64,000 bases of DNA from an uncultured bacterium (GTDB lineage: Bacteria; Actinomycetota; Coriobacteriia; Coriobacteriales; Coriobacteriaceae). Both the position numbers and the translations under genes were made by a program. The notes under the pieces are model-generated. The model did no database searches and was not told where the DNA came from. It worked only from the letters and a program-made list of their open reading frames with translations. Location: positions 4,774 through 68,773 of the forward strand of contig CAJMPU010000013.1 in NCBI GenBank assembly GCA_905215505.1. The letters run 5' to 3'. Within the stretch, counting starts at the first letter, position 1. Every line of letters begins with the position of its first letter. Below are positions 56,059 to 64,000 of the stretch, one piece after another.

Positions 56059-56135
56059 TGGTGCTCCATGGCGGATTCGAACCGTCGACCTTGGGATTAG
56101 AAGTCCCCTGCTCTATCCAACTGAGCTAATGGAGC
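56059..56135 (-). tRNA. tRNA-Arg, anticodon TCT
   Basis: The minus strand folds as a cloverleaf. The 7-bp acceptor is GCTCCAT with ATGGAGC, the D-arm is GCTC...GAGC, the anticodon loop is CTTCTAA (TCT), and the T-arm is GACGG TTCGAAT CCGCC (one mismatch). CCA is encoded. The outer anticodon-stem pair is G-A, which is unusual but tolerated. It reads AGA codons, rare in this GC-rich genome. A TATAAT at 56187-56182 may be its -10. Confidence 0.93.
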
Positions 56136-56189
56136 ATATAACCGCACGCCCAAGCAAGCGCAAGCCTGTCAGGCGCAAGTAATTATAAC

Positions 56190-56957
56190 CTAGTTGAACT
56201 GCTCGCGGTACGCCTTGCAGACCTCATCGACCGGGCCGTCCATGCGAAGGTCACCCTTCTCAATCCAAACGGCACGCTGGCAGATGCGCTCAACCTGCTC
56301 CATGGAGTGCGAAACGAACAGAACCGTCACGTCACCGCTCTGGATAAAGTGCTGGATGCGGGCCTCGCACTTCTGCTGGAAGAACACGTCACCGACGGAC
56401 AGCGTCTCGTCAACGATCAGAATATCAGGCTCGGTAATCGTTGCGATTGCAAAGGCGATACGCGCCACCATGCCCGAGGAGAAATTCTTGAGCGGCATAT
56501 CGACAAAGTTCTGAAGCTCAGCGAACTCGATAATGCCGTCAAAGTTGGCGTCGATGAACTCCTTGGTATAACCGAGCAGGGCGCCGTTCAGATAGATATT
56601 CTCGCGGGCGGTCAGCTCGGGGTCGAAGCCGGCACCAAGCTCGATCAGCGGCGCGATGTTACCGTGCACCTTAACGCTGCCCTCGCTAGGCTCAAGCACG
56701 CCAGCGATAATCTTGAGCATCGTAGACTTACCGGAACCATTGGTGCCGACCAGACCCACGACCTCACCGCGATGAATATCGAACGAGATGTGCTTAAGCG
56801 CCCTAAACTCCTCAAAGAACAGCTCGTGCTTGGCAAGCTTAATGAAGTACTCCTTGAGGTTGGTCAGCGACTCGGACGCCATGTTAAAGATCATGGTGAC
56901 GTCGTCGACCTCGACAGCCAGAGGCTGCTCGCTGTAATCAACAACAGATTCAGTCAT
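56190..56957 (-). CDS. ABC transporter ATP-binding protein, polysaccharide/teichoic-acid export type (TagH/Wzt-like)
   Basis: This 255-residue ATPase powers export of lipid-linked glycans. It has Walker A VGLVGTNGSGKSTMLKIIAG, the signature LKNFSSGMVARIAFA, Walker B DILIVDETLSVGD, and the switch His in FVSHSMEQV. The N-terminal MIFNMASESLTNLKEY stretch is typical of the glycan-export subclass. It lacks the C-terminal carbohydrate-binding domain of long Wzt forms. The ATG at 56957 has AAGGAG 7 nt upstream. It follows its permease gene by 11 nt. Confidence 0.93.
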   Translation of the reverse strand: MTESVVDYSEQPLAVEVDDVTMIFNMASESLTNLKEYFIKLAKHELFFEEFRALKHISFDIHRGEVVGLVGTNGSGKSTMLKIIAGVLEPSEGSVKVHGNIAPLIELGAGFDPELTARENIYLNGALLGYTKEFIDANFDGIIEFAELQNFVDMPLKNFSSGMVARIAFAIATITEPDILIVDETLSVGDVFFQQKCEARIQHFIQSGDVTVLFVSHSMEQVERICQRAVWIEKGDLRMDGPVDEVCKAYREQFN

Positions 56958-56968
56958 CACAGCACTCC

Positions 56969-57814
56969 TTAGATGTAGAGGATGAACTTGCGCTCGGACT
57001 TATGGAACACGGTATAGCCAATAACAAGCGCAAGAACCGCCCAAGCAGCGCACATACCAAACGTCATAAGCGAGGGCGTAGTCTGGAACAGAAAGATATC
57101 GCGCATAAACTGCAGGTAGTTGTACATGGGGTTCGCATACATCAAGATACGCACGAGATGCGGCATTTGCGCAATATAGTCAGTCGTCCAGAAGATGGGC
57201 GTAATATAAGTCCACGCCGTAATGACGACGCTCCACAGATGCATAACGTCGCGGAAAAAGACCGTAAGGGCAGAAAGCATCATGCCCAGGCCCATGCAGA
57301 AGCACATAAGCAGCAGCAGGCAAACCGGCAGCAGAATCAGATGCCAAGAAGGCATAACGCGGAACCACAGCATAACGATGGCGACGGCGACCAGCGAGAA
57401 GGCAAAGTTGACCAGCGAGAAGAGCACCTTCTGCACCGGGAAGACCCAGCGGTGCACCTTAACCTTCTTGAGCAGAGGGGCAGCACCCACGATCGACGTC
57501 AGGGCCTGGTTCGTAGACTCGGACATGACGGCAAAGGTAACGTTACCCACGATCAAGTACAGCGGGTACATCTCGGGCGTCATTGATCCATTGCGGCCCT
57601 GGCCAAAAATCGTCGAGAACACGATGGCCATGACGATCATCATCAGCAGCGGGTTGAGAACCGACCATGCGACGCCCAGAACGCTACGGCGATACTTGAT
57701 CTTAAAATCCTTGGTAACCAGCTGACGAAGGATAAACGCGTCCTTCTCAAATTCGTTCTTAGCAAACGTCGCAGGCAGACTGCGAGTTTCTTGTTGCTTT
57801 GTCTGATCCGACAC
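56969..57814 (-). CDS. ABC transporter permease, polysaccharide export type (TagG/Wzm-like)
   Basis: The 281-residue protein has the ABC-2 layout. A cytosolic amphipathic start (FILRQLVTKDFKIKYRRSVLG) is followed by six membrane helices, and the C-terminal SERKFILYI is typical of TagG and Wzm. The start is GTG at 57814 with AAAGGAG 8 nt upstream. An earlier in-frame start would add 21 residues encoded in the promoter region. It pairs with the ATPase gene downstream. The cargo is probably a rhamnose-containing or teichoic-like glycan, inferred from the neighbouring genes. Confidence 0.92.
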   Translation of the reverse strand: MSDQTKQQETRSLPATFAKNEFEKDAFILRQLVTKDFKIKYRRSVLGVAWSVLNPLLMMIVMAIVFSTIFGQGRNGSMTPEMYPLYLIVGNVTFAVMSESTNQALTSIVGAAPLLKKVKVHRWVFPVQKVLFSLVNFAFSLVAVAIVMLWFRVMPSWHLILLPVCLLLLMCFCMGLGMMLSALTVFFRDVMHLWSVVITAWTYITPIFWTTDYIAQMPHLVRILMYANPMYNYLQFMRDIFLFQTTPSLMTFGMCAAWAVLALVIGYTVFHKSERKFILYI

Positions 57815-57974
57815 GGATGCAACTCCTTTACTCGTAATCGTTGACAAACGAACAGTATAGACCCGACGGCCATGCAAACGATTCGCGCAACAAAACTGGA
57901 GAACTAACCCACATCTTAGGATGCCAAGCCCAAACGGCTATACTTTCAAGAATTGAATGTATAAGGAGCATTGA
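57815..57974. promoter_or_regulatory. divergent promoter region between the ABC permease and a glycosyltransferase
   Basis: A minus-strand TATACT lies at 57859-57854 (toward the permease). A plus-strand TATACT lies at 57941-57946 (toward the glycosyltransferase), 17 bp after TTAGGA. The -35 elements are weak in both directions. No other feature is visible. Confidence 0.5.
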
Positions 57975-58946
57975 GTGAATTCTGAATCCATCGCCGTCAT
58001 CATCCCCTGCTACAACGAAGCCCTCACGATCGGCAAAGTCATCGACGACTTTCACCGCGAGCTTCCGCAAGCGACGGTCTATGTCTATGACAACAACTCG
58101 TCGGACGATACCTCACGCATCGCCACCGAGCACGGCGCCACGGTCCGCTTTGAGCCCCGTCAGGGAAAGGGCAACGTGTGCCGCCAGATGTTTCGCGATA
58201 TCGACGCCGATTGCTACCTGATGGTCGACGGCGACGACACCTACCCCGCCGAGGCGGCCAAAGCCCTCTGCGAGCCCATCCTCAACGGCGCGGCCGATAT
58301 GACCGTAGGCGACCGCCTTTCCAACGGCACCTACGCCGAGGAAAACAAGCGTGCTTTCCACGGCTTTGGCAACAATCTGGTCCGCGCCATGATCAAGTGG
58401 ATCTATGGCTACAGCTTCGATGATGTCATGACCGGCTACCGCGCCATGAGCCGCCCGTTCGTTAAAACCTTCCCTGTGCTTTCCGAGGGCTTCCAGATCG
58501 AAACCGAGCTCTCGATCCACGCCGTCGACCACCGCTGGCGCATCAAAGATGTGCCCATCGAGTACCGCGACCGTCCGGAAGGCTCCGAATCCAAGCTCAA
58601 TACCGTGAGCGACGGCATTAAAGTCGTCGCGATGATCGGCACGCTGTTCAAGGACTACCGCCCGCTGAAGTTCTTCAGCCTCGTCGCGCTTCTGTTTGCG
58701 GTGATCGGCCTCGCCCTGGGCATGCCCATCGTTGTCGAGTATTTCCAGACCGGCCTCGTTCCGCGCTTCCCCACCGCCATGCTCGCCGCGTCGTTTATGT
58801 TCCTGTGCGGCCTGAGCCTTGCAACCGGATTCATCCTGGATTCTGTAGCAAAGGTCGAAAAAAAGCAGTGGGAGGTCAACGTATATAGCAAGTACGCCTA
58901 CGACGACCAGCCCGGCCACCCTACTTCCAAGCCAAGCGAGAGGTAA
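57975..58946 (+). CDS. GT2-family glycosyltransferase with C-terminal membrane helices
   Basis: The 323-residue protein has the GT-A fold: IAVIIPCYNEALTIGKVIDDF, the DxD-type metal motif in MVDGDDTYPAEA, and FQIETELSIHAVDHRW near the acceptor site. Two hydrophobic helices follow at about 232-250 and 268-288. Such enzymes usually move a sugar from a nucleotide donor to undecaprenyl phosphate or a lipid-linked glycan. The start is GTG at 57975 with AAGGAG 6 nt upstream. It begins a three-gene plus-strand operon. Confidence 0.9.
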   Translation: MNSESIAVIIPCYNEALTIGKVIDDFHRELPQATVYVYDNNSSDDTSRIATEHGATVRFEPRQGKGNVCRQMFRDIDADCYLMVDGDDTYPAEAAKALCEPILNGAADMTVGDRLSNGTYAEENKRAFHGFGNNLVRAMIKWIYGYSFDDVMTGYRAMSRPFVKTFPVLSEGFQIETELSIHAVDHRWRIKDVPIEYRDRPEGSESKLNTVSDGIKVVAMIGTLFKDYRPLKFFSLVALLFAVIGLALGMPIVVEYFQTGLVPRFPTAMLAASFMFLCGLSLATGFILDSVAKVEKKQWEVNVYSKYAYDDQPGHPTSKPSER

Positions 58947-58952
58947 ACCACC

Positions 58953-59921
58953 ATGCCGCTCATCTCCATCGTCGTGCCGTGTTACAACGAGCAGGAATCA
59001 CTTCCGATCTTTCTCAAAGAGCTCGATGGCGTCGTTCGCATCATGACCCGGCAAGACCCCGGCATCTCCTTTGAAGCCGTCCTCATCGACGATGGCTCGG
59101 CAGACAAAACGCTCGCCGTCATGAAGGCAGAAGCTGCGGCGGCGCATCCATACGCCATCCGCTGGCACTCTTTCTCGCGCAACTTTGGCAAGGAGGCGGC
59201 ACTACTCGCCGGACTCCAGCACGCAAAGGGCGACTATGTCGCCACCATGGATGCCGACATGCAGGACCCGCCCTCGCTCCTGCCGCAGATGTACGAGATC
59301 TTGCAAACCGAAGACTACGATAACGTCGCCACACGCAGGACCACCCGCGAAGGCGAGCCTCCCATCAGGTCGTTCTGCGCCCGTATGTTCTACAAGATCA
59401 TCAACCGCATTTCCAAGGCCGACATCGTCGACGGAGCACGCGATTTTAGGCTCATGAAGCGACCTATGGTCAACGCCATCATCTCCATGGGCGAATACAA
59501 TCGATTCTCCAAGGGCATCTACGGCTGGGTCGGCTTCAAGACCAAATGGCTCCCCTACGTAAACGTCAACCGCGTGGCCGGTGAGACCAAATGGAGCTTT
59601 TGGTCGCTGCTCCTCTATTCCATCGACGGCATCGTCGCGTTTTCCACGGCGCCACTCTCCCTCGCCGCCCTCACGGGTATCGTCTTCTGCCTCATCGCCA
59701 TCATGGGATTTATCGTCATCCTGGTCAAAACGCTTGTTTGGGGCGATCCCGTAGGCGGATGGCCCTCCCTTGCCTGCCTCATTACGCTGTTTGGCGGCAT
59801 GCAGCTCCTGTGCCTGGGAATCATTGGCGAGTACCTAGCAAAAGCCTACTTGGAGGCCAAGCACCGCCCCATCTATATCATTCGAGAATCCAACGAGGAA
59901 TCTGATGACACGGCCCAATAA
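58953..59921 (+). CDS. GT2-family polyprenyl-phosphate glycosyltransferase (CsbB/GtrB-like)
   Basis: The 322-residue protein has LISIVVPCYNEQESLPIFLK, ATMDADMQDPPSLLPQMYE, FRLMKRPMV and RFSKGIYGWVGFKT, typical of dolichyl- or undecaprenyl-phosphate sugar transferases. Two C-terminal membrane helices lie at about 232-258 and 270-290. In B. subtilis, CsbB works with the membrane protein YfhO to glycosylate lipoteichoic acid. Here the next gene is a YfhO homologue overlapping this one by 17 bp, so the same pairing is likely. The sugar is unknown. Confidence 0.92.
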   Translation: MPLISIVVPCYNEQESLPIFLKELDGVVRIMTRQDPGISFEAVLIDDGSADKTLAVMKAEAAAAHPYAIRWHSFSRNFGKEAALLAGLQHAKGDYVATMDADMQDPPSLLPQMYEILQTEDYDNVATRRTTREGEPPIRSFCARMFYKIINRISKADIVDGARDFRLMKRPMVNAIISMGEYNRFSKGIYGWVGFKTKWLPYVNVNRVAGETKWSFWSLLLYSIDGIVAFSTAPLSLAALTGIVFCLIAIMGFIVILVKTLVWGDPVGGWPSLACLITLFGGMQLLCLGIIGEYLAKAYLEAKHRPIYIIRESNEESDDTAQ

Positions 59922-62316
59922 CAGCACGCTCAAGAATGTGGCGTTCTACGCCGCCTGCTTCACGTTTTCCATCGCATTTTTTGTCGCACTTGCAGAGGCG
60001 GGGCATGTCTACCCCTTTGGCGACAACTCGTTTCTCACCAACGATCTCAAATACCAATACATCGACTTCTTCGCGTGGTTTCGCCGCGTCCTTTTAGGCG
60101 AGGCAAACCTTCGCTATTCCTTCTCACAGGGCCTCGGTATGAACACATGGGGGCTCTATAGCTACTACCTCGCCAGCCCCTTCAACCTGCTCTGCGTGCT
60201 GTTTCCCGCAGACAAGCTAACGCTCTTCGCGTTTGTTATCTCCGCGCTCAAACTGGGCTGCATCCACATCAGCAGCGCTTGGTATGTGCAAAAGCGCTTT
60301 GACCTTTCCAAGCCCGCCGCATTCTTGCTATCCCTCTCGTTCACGTTTTGCAGCTGGACCATCAGCAACCTGCGCAACCCACTCTGGATTGATTGCCTGA
60401 TCCTGCTGCCCATCTGCGCCTACGGATGCCACGAGCTCATCCGCAAGCAGCGCATGATCCGCCTCATCATCACAACGGCGCTCAATGTCATGTTCTGCTG
60501 GTATACGGCCTACATCAGCATCCTGTTCCTCTGCATCTTCGTATTGGTCGAATTTGTCGATTATGTTGTAGAAGAAGGTTTTAGCTGGAAGCTCATGCTC
60601 GATCGGGCCCTGCGATTCGCCGGGGCTATCGCGCTCGGACTGCTTCTGTCCGCCTGGACCTTTTTGCCGACCATCCTTGCCATGTCCAAGGGCGGTCCCG
60701 TTCTAGCACTCGGCCCCCTACTTAAAACCAGCCTCAAGTCGCTCATCAGGGGCTTTCTTCCCTGCATGTGGGTAAGCAACGAAAGCACACCGCAGTTCTA
60801 TTGCGGCATCGTCATGATGCTGCTTGCGGTGAGCCTGCTGGTTAACCGCACGGTTTCGATCAAGACGCGCATCGCAACACTCGTCGTCACGATAATCCTG
60901 GTCGCAAGCTCCGTTTTGAGCCCGCTCGAGTACATCTGGTGCGGCATGCGCGTTCCCAACGGCTTCTACTCGCGCACGGCTTTTTTGCTGAGCTTCTTTG
61001 CGCTGTGGGCCGCAGGACACGCGCAGCAGGCGCTCAAAAACCAGCCCAAATTGCGTCAAGCCTATCGCCCCGTCGTCATCATGCCCCTCCTGGCACTAAC
61101 CGCCATTGAGTTGTTTGCCAACGCCCATGTTATGTGGAACCAGCTGTACACAGGCTATTCCGAAAAAGCCAACAGCGCCTATGTCGCCACCGCAACCGAC
61201 ACTATCACGACCATTCAAGACCAGACTTCGGCGTCGTTCTATCGCATTGACCGCACAACCACACGCGTCGACAGCGCCGCCCTCAACGAAGGCTTGGCGC
61301 TTGGGTACAACCAGTTGTCTTCGTATTCGTCTGCCAACAACCCGCAGGCCATCGCACTGCTCAACTCCCTTGGATATAGCAGCATTGGCGAATTCTCAAC
61401 CCGTTATGCCGAGCCCATTCTCGCCGTCGATGCCCTACTGGGAGTCAAGTATGCCATTCCCGAGAACGCGCCTGCGGGATACGTTTCGGCCAAGACGAAT
61501 CAGGCCGACTCTACAAGCGCGGTGTACGAGAACCCCTATGCGCTCAGCATTGGCGTCGCAGCCTCAAGCGATATCCAAAACAGCATGCTGAAGAGCGAGA
61601 ACCCCTTCGAAAAGCAGAACGACCTCTACAGCAAAATCCTAGGCCGCAAGGTCGAGCTCTATACCAAGATCGAGGCCGCGAGCACGGAGAATAGCGATAG
61701 CTTAAAGCAATGGAGCGTTACTCTTCCGGCAAGCTCCATCGGGTATCTCTACATCAACAAAGATGCGACCGCCGGCAGTTATTGGCCCGTCGCCCTTACC
61801 ATCGACCAGCGAGCAATCGAAAACGAGGCCTGGAGATTCGACAATAATATCCGCCAGATTGCGGATGCATCGGACACCCCGAGCCAGCATACGGTGTCAA
61901 TCGGATTCGCAGAGGGCTATACAGACATGCCCCAAGACAATGAGCCGGTCTTTTACGCCCTCAATCTGGATGTTTTCGAGCAGATTATTAACGAGCTTAA
62001 GGCGAGCGAGTTTATTACGACGGTTTTTGAGGACGGAAGGATCGAAGGCGAGTATACCGCCAAGGATGACGGCAACCTGCTGTTGAGCGTTCCGTACGAT
62101 GAGGGCTGGAACGTAACGGTAAACGGAACCGCCGCAGAACTAACGCCCGCCGCCGATAAGGGCTTGTCGTCCCTGAACATGCAGAAAGGCGCGAATAAGA
62201 TCGTGATGACCTACAAGACTCCGGGCGCCCTTGCGGGGCTTGCAGTGAGTCTGGCGACCGCCGCCGCCCTTTTTGCAGCGGGTCTATACGCCAGGCATAA
62301 GAAAAGCCGCCGTTAA
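59905..62316 (+). CDS. YfhO-family membrane glycosyltransferase
   Basis: YfhO proteins are GT-C-like enzymes proposed to move sugars from a polyprenyl carrier to surface polymers. The 803-residue protein has a first outer loop with acidic FGDNSFLTNDLKYQY, then about twelve membrane helices to residue 400. An outer domain (about 410-770) ends in the family's VPYDEGWNVTVNG and a last helix (PGALAGLAVSLATAAALFAAG) before a basic tail. The gene starts inside its glycosyltransferase neighbour and ends in a terminator. Base composition is lower in GC than the rml genes that follow. Confidence 0.9.
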   Translation: MTRPNNSTLKNVAFYAACFTFSIAFFVALAEAGHVYPFGDNSFLTNDLKYQYIDFFAWFRRVLLGEANLRYSFSQGLGMNTWGLYSYYLASPFNLLCVLFPADKLTLFAFVISALKLGCIHISSAWYVQKRFDLSKPAAFLLSLSFTFCSWTISNLRNPLWIDCLILLPICAYGCHELIRKQRMIRLIITTALNVMFCWYTAYISILFLCIFVLVEFVDYVVEEGFSWKLMLDRALRFAGAIALGLLLSAWTFLPTILAMSKGGPVLALGPLLKTSLKSLIRGFLPCMWVSNESTPQFYCGIVMMLLAVSLLVNRTVSIKTRIATLVVTIILVASSVLSPLEYIWCGMRVPNGFYSRTAFLLSFFALWAAGHAQQALKNQPKLRQAYRPVVIMPLLALTAIELFANAHVMWNQLYTGYSEKANSAYVATATDTITTIQDQTSASFYRIDRTTTRVDSAALNEGLALGYNQLSSYSSANNPQAIALLNSLGYSSIGEFSTRYAEPILAVDALLGVKYAIPENAPAGYVSAKTNQADSTSAVYENPYALSIGVAASSDIQNSMLKSENPFEKQNDLYSKILGRKVELYTKIEAASTENSDSLKQWSVTLPASSIGYLYINKDATAGSYWPVALTIDQRAIENEAWRFDNNIRQIADASDTPSQHTVSIGFAEGYTDMPQDNEPVFYALNLDVFEQIINELKASEFITTVFEDGRIEGEYTAKDDGNLLLSVPYDEGWNVTVNGTAAELTPAADKGLSSLNMQKGANKIVMTYKTPGALAGLAVSLATAAALFAAGLYARHKKSRR

Positions 62317-62333
62317 CAAGCGGCGGCTTTTTC
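62305..62333 (+). terminator. terminator of the glycosyltransferase-yfhO operon
   Basis: AGCCGCCG pairs with CGGCGGCT across TTAACAAG, followed by TTTTTC. The yfhO stop codon (TAA, 62314-62316) is in the loop. Confidence 0.92.
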
Positions 62334-62353
62334 TCTCGAAAAGTTAATAACGG

Positions 62354-63808
62354 CTAGAGCGTCTTGAGGTACTCCCCCAGCTCTTCCTCCCAGTCGGGCA
62401 TGTGGAAGCCCGTCGACTCGAGCCTGGACAGGTCGAGCGCGGAGTGGACCGGGCGCGGGGCGACGGGGCCGGCGGCGTTCGCGTAGTAGTCGGCGGTCGA
62501 AACCGGCACGACCCTGTCGCCGTTTCCGTTGGCGGCCTCGAAGACGGCGCGGGCGATGTCCGCCCAGCTCTTCACGGCACCGGAGCCGGTGCAGTCGTAG
62601 GTGCCGTAGGGCGCGTGCGTGCCCAGCACGTGGAAGATGGCCTCGGCCATGTCGCGCGTGAAGGTCAGGCGGCCCAGCTGATCGTCCACGACGGTGACCT
62701 GCTCGAGCTTGTCGTCCGGGTCGGTTACGCGGTCGGACAGGCCCTTCATGGTCTTAACGAAGTTGTGCCCCTCGCCGATGACCCAGCTGGAGCGCATGAT
62801 GTAGTGGCGGGGGCAGCCGGCCACGGCGATGTCGCCTGCGGCCTTGGTCTGGCCGTAGACGGACAGCGGGCTGAACGGCTCGTCCTCCGCGTGCACCTCC
62901 ACGGTACCGTCGAAGACGTAGTCGGAGGACACGTGGACCAAGGTGATGCCGTGCTCAGAGCAGGTGCGGGCGAGCAGGGCGGGGCCGGTCGCGTTGGCCT
63001 TCCAGGCGATGGCGCGACCCTCGGGGGTCTCGGCCCTGTCCACCGCGGTGTAGGCACCGCAGTTGATCACGGTGCCGTAGAGCGACCAGTCGTACTGCGA
63101 GTAGGCCTCCGGGTCGGACATGTCGAAGGTGTCGATGTCGCAGAAGTCGAAGTCCTTCGCGACGCCGCGCTCCTCGGCGAGCGCGCGGACCGCACGGCCC
63201 AGCTGGCCGTTGCAGCCGGTGACGAGCGTGCGCTTCGGCGCCATGGGGACGACGTCCTTGAGGTACGGGTGGTTCAGGTCGGCCTCGGATACGGTGGCCA
63301 GATTCAGCGGGATCGGCCACTGGATGTCGAGCTCGGGGTCGGCGAGGTTCACGAACGTGTAGGTCTTCTTCAGCTCGAGGGACCAGTGCGCGTCCACCAG
63401 GTAGGTGTAGGCGGTGCCGTCCTCCAGGGCCTGGAAGGAGTTGCCCACGCCGCGCGGGACGTAGATGGCCTTACTCGGGTCGAGCGTGCAGGTGAACACC
63501 TTCCCGTAGGTGGCGCTGCCCTCGCGCAGGTCGACCCAGGCGCCGAAGACCGAGCCTCGGGCCACCGAGATGAACTTGTCCCAGGGCTCCGCGTGGATGC
63601 CGCGGGTGACGCCGCGGCTGTCGTTGTAGGAGATGTTGTTCTGGACGACCTTGAGATCGGGGATGCCGAGCGCGCACATCTTGGCGCGCTGCCAGTTCTC
63701 CTTGAACCAGCCGCGCGAGTCGCCGTGGACGGCCAGCTCGACGACCTTGAGGCCCTCGATGCCGGTCTCCGCGACCTTCAGGTCCTTCTCGAATTCGATG
63801 TCAGCCAT
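62354..63808 (-). CDS. fused dTDP-4-dehydrorhamnose 3,5-epimerase / dTDP-4-dehydrorhamnose reductase (RmlC-RmlD)
   Basis: The 484-residue chain covers the last two steps of dTDP-L-rhamnose synthesis. Residues about 1-188 are the epimerase cupin, with GVTRGIHAEPWDKF (catalytic His72), VDLREGSATYG and YVPRGVGNSFQ. Residues about 192-484 are the reductase, with the NAD(P) motif TLVTGCNGQLGRAVRAL, VINCGAYTAVDRAE, HVSSDYVFDGT and the YxxxK catalytic pair in SVYGQTKAAGD. The ATG at 63808 precedes the family N-terminus. It lies downstream of rmlB, and both are very GC-rich. Confidence 0.93.
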   Translation of the reverse strand: MADIEFEKDLKVAETGIEGLKVVELAVHGDSRGWFKENWQRAKMCALGIPDLKVVQNNISYNDSRGVTRGIHAEPWDKFISVARGSVFGAWVDLREGSATYGKVFTCTLDPSKAIYVPRGVGNSFQALEDGTAYTYLVDAHWSLELKKTYTFVNLADPELDIQWPIPLNLATVSEADLNHPYLKDVVPMAPKRTLVTGCNGQLGRAVRALAEERGVAKDFDFCDIDTFDMSDPEAYSQYDWSLYGTVINCGAYTAVDRAETPEGRAIAWKANATGPALLARTCSEHGITLVHVSSDYVFDGTVEVHAEDEPFSPLSVYGQTKAAGDIAVAGCPRHYIMRSSWVIGEGHNFVKTMKGLSDRVTDPDDKLEQVTVVDDQLGRLTFTRDMAEAIFHVLGTHAPYGTYDCTGSGAVKSWADIARAVFEAANGNGDRVVPVSTADYYANAAGPVAPRPVHSALDLSRLESTGFHMPDWEEELGEYLKTL

Positions 63809-63833
63809 GTGGTTAATTCCAATCGTGTTGCGG

Positions 63834-63890
63834 GCGCCCCTCGCGGTGCCGCAGGATCATCCCCATGCCCTGCGGCACCGCGAGGGGCGC
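63834..63890. repeat. perfect 22-bp inverted repeat between rmlB and rmlCD
   Basis: The arms 63834-63855 (GCGCCCCTCGCGGTGCCGCA plus GG) and 63869-63890 are exact complements with a 13-base loop. Neither strand has a T-tract. It can form a very stable RNA hairpin in the rmlB-rmlCD transcript. Confidence 0.9.
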
Positions 63891-63920
63891 TCGAAAAGGT
63901 AAACGTCCGGGAATCCGGGC

Positions 63921-64000
63921 CTACTGCCCCTGCGCCCTGTAACGGGCCTCGGTGGCCTCCTTGGCCGGGCGCCACCAGGACTCGTTGGCCACGTACCAGT
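63921..64000 (-). CDS. rmlB: dTDP-glucose 4,6-dehydratase (RmlB), C-terminal end only
   Basis: The last 25 codons are visible, reading WYVANESWWRPAKEATEARY then RAQGQ and TAG at 63921. The WY-xx-N-x-x-WW-x-P-x-K pattern is the usual C-terminus of RmlB, which makes dTDP-4-keto-6-deoxyglucose, the substrate of the RmlC-RmlD fusion encoded next. The rest of the gene lies beyond the window. Confidence 0.8.
   Translation of the reverse strand, partial: WYVANESWWRPAKEATEARYRAQGQ

Noticed and set aside
56059..56190. tRNA-Arg(TCT) as an integration site of a genomic island
   Set aside because: There is no integrase gene and no duplicated tRNA 3' end. The adjacent element is an IS3-type sequence with its own target duplication.

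Overview
The window is chromosomal DNA of a high-GC bacterium. Gene order, frequent GTG/TTG starts, one-base stop/start overlaps (TGATG, TAATG), an AroE-AroK fusion, an RmlC-RmlD fusion and the DUF2344/radical-SAM pair suggest a Coriobacteriia member, most likely a Collinsella relative. This assignment is inferred from gene content, not from a database search.

Region 1 (1-14670, all minus) is an ancestral core cluster. In transcription order it holds rplS, rnhB, yraN, comM, dprA, trmFO, xerC, rpsB, tsf, pyrH, frr, uppS, cdsA, dxr, rseP and the 5' part of ispG. It links ribosome biogenesis, DNA processing, lipid-carrier and isoprenoid synthesis, and intramembrane proteolysis. It resembles the Firmicutes dprA-topA-trmFO-xerC-clpQY-codY-rpsB cluster, but topA, clpQY and codY are absent.

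Region 2 (14880-30054) is also mostly minus. It holds the ppsR regulator and its target ppdK, glyQ-glyS, an rpsP-khpA-rimM-trmD-lepB operon, a plus-strand dinB that may be leaderless, and rplU-rpmA-obgE-nadD-yqeK-rsfS.

Region 3 (30051-45722, minus) begins with a cell-shape operon: mreB-mreC-mreD-mrdA-rodA, then an uncharacterised membrane protein, a radical-SAM protein and a DUF2344 protein. It continues with a TPR membrane protein, a cyclophilin, a zinc-ribbon membrane protein and a CtpE-like P-type ATPase.

Region 4 (45784-54502) has a minus-strand tRNA-Arg(CCG) followed by a plus-strand operon aroF-tyrA-aroB-aroA-aroC-pheA-aroEK-aroQ. These eight genes cover every step from erythrose-4-P plus PEP to chorismate and both prephenate branches. 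A terminator-like hairpin and a short ORF lie directly upstream of aroF.

Region 5 (54585-56135) is a 1449-bp IS3-type insertion sequence with matched ends and a 3-bp target duplication. It sits in the loop of what looks like the terminator of tRNA-Arg(TCT). Its transposase has an A7 frameshift site and a premature stop.

Region 6 (56190-64000) is a surface-glycan locus: a polysaccharide-type ABC exporter, two GT2 glycosyltransferases, a YfhO-like membrane transferase, an RmlC-RmlD fusion and the 3' end of rmlB.

I saw no CRISPR array, prophage, rRNA or toxin-antitoxin pair. The most notable features are the IS end whose hairpin can both terminate read-in transcription and hide the transposase ribosome binding site, the aroF leader, the winged-helix-like insert in RseP, the apparent absence of a standard start codon for XerC, and the spaced GGTAAA repeats upstream of ppdK.
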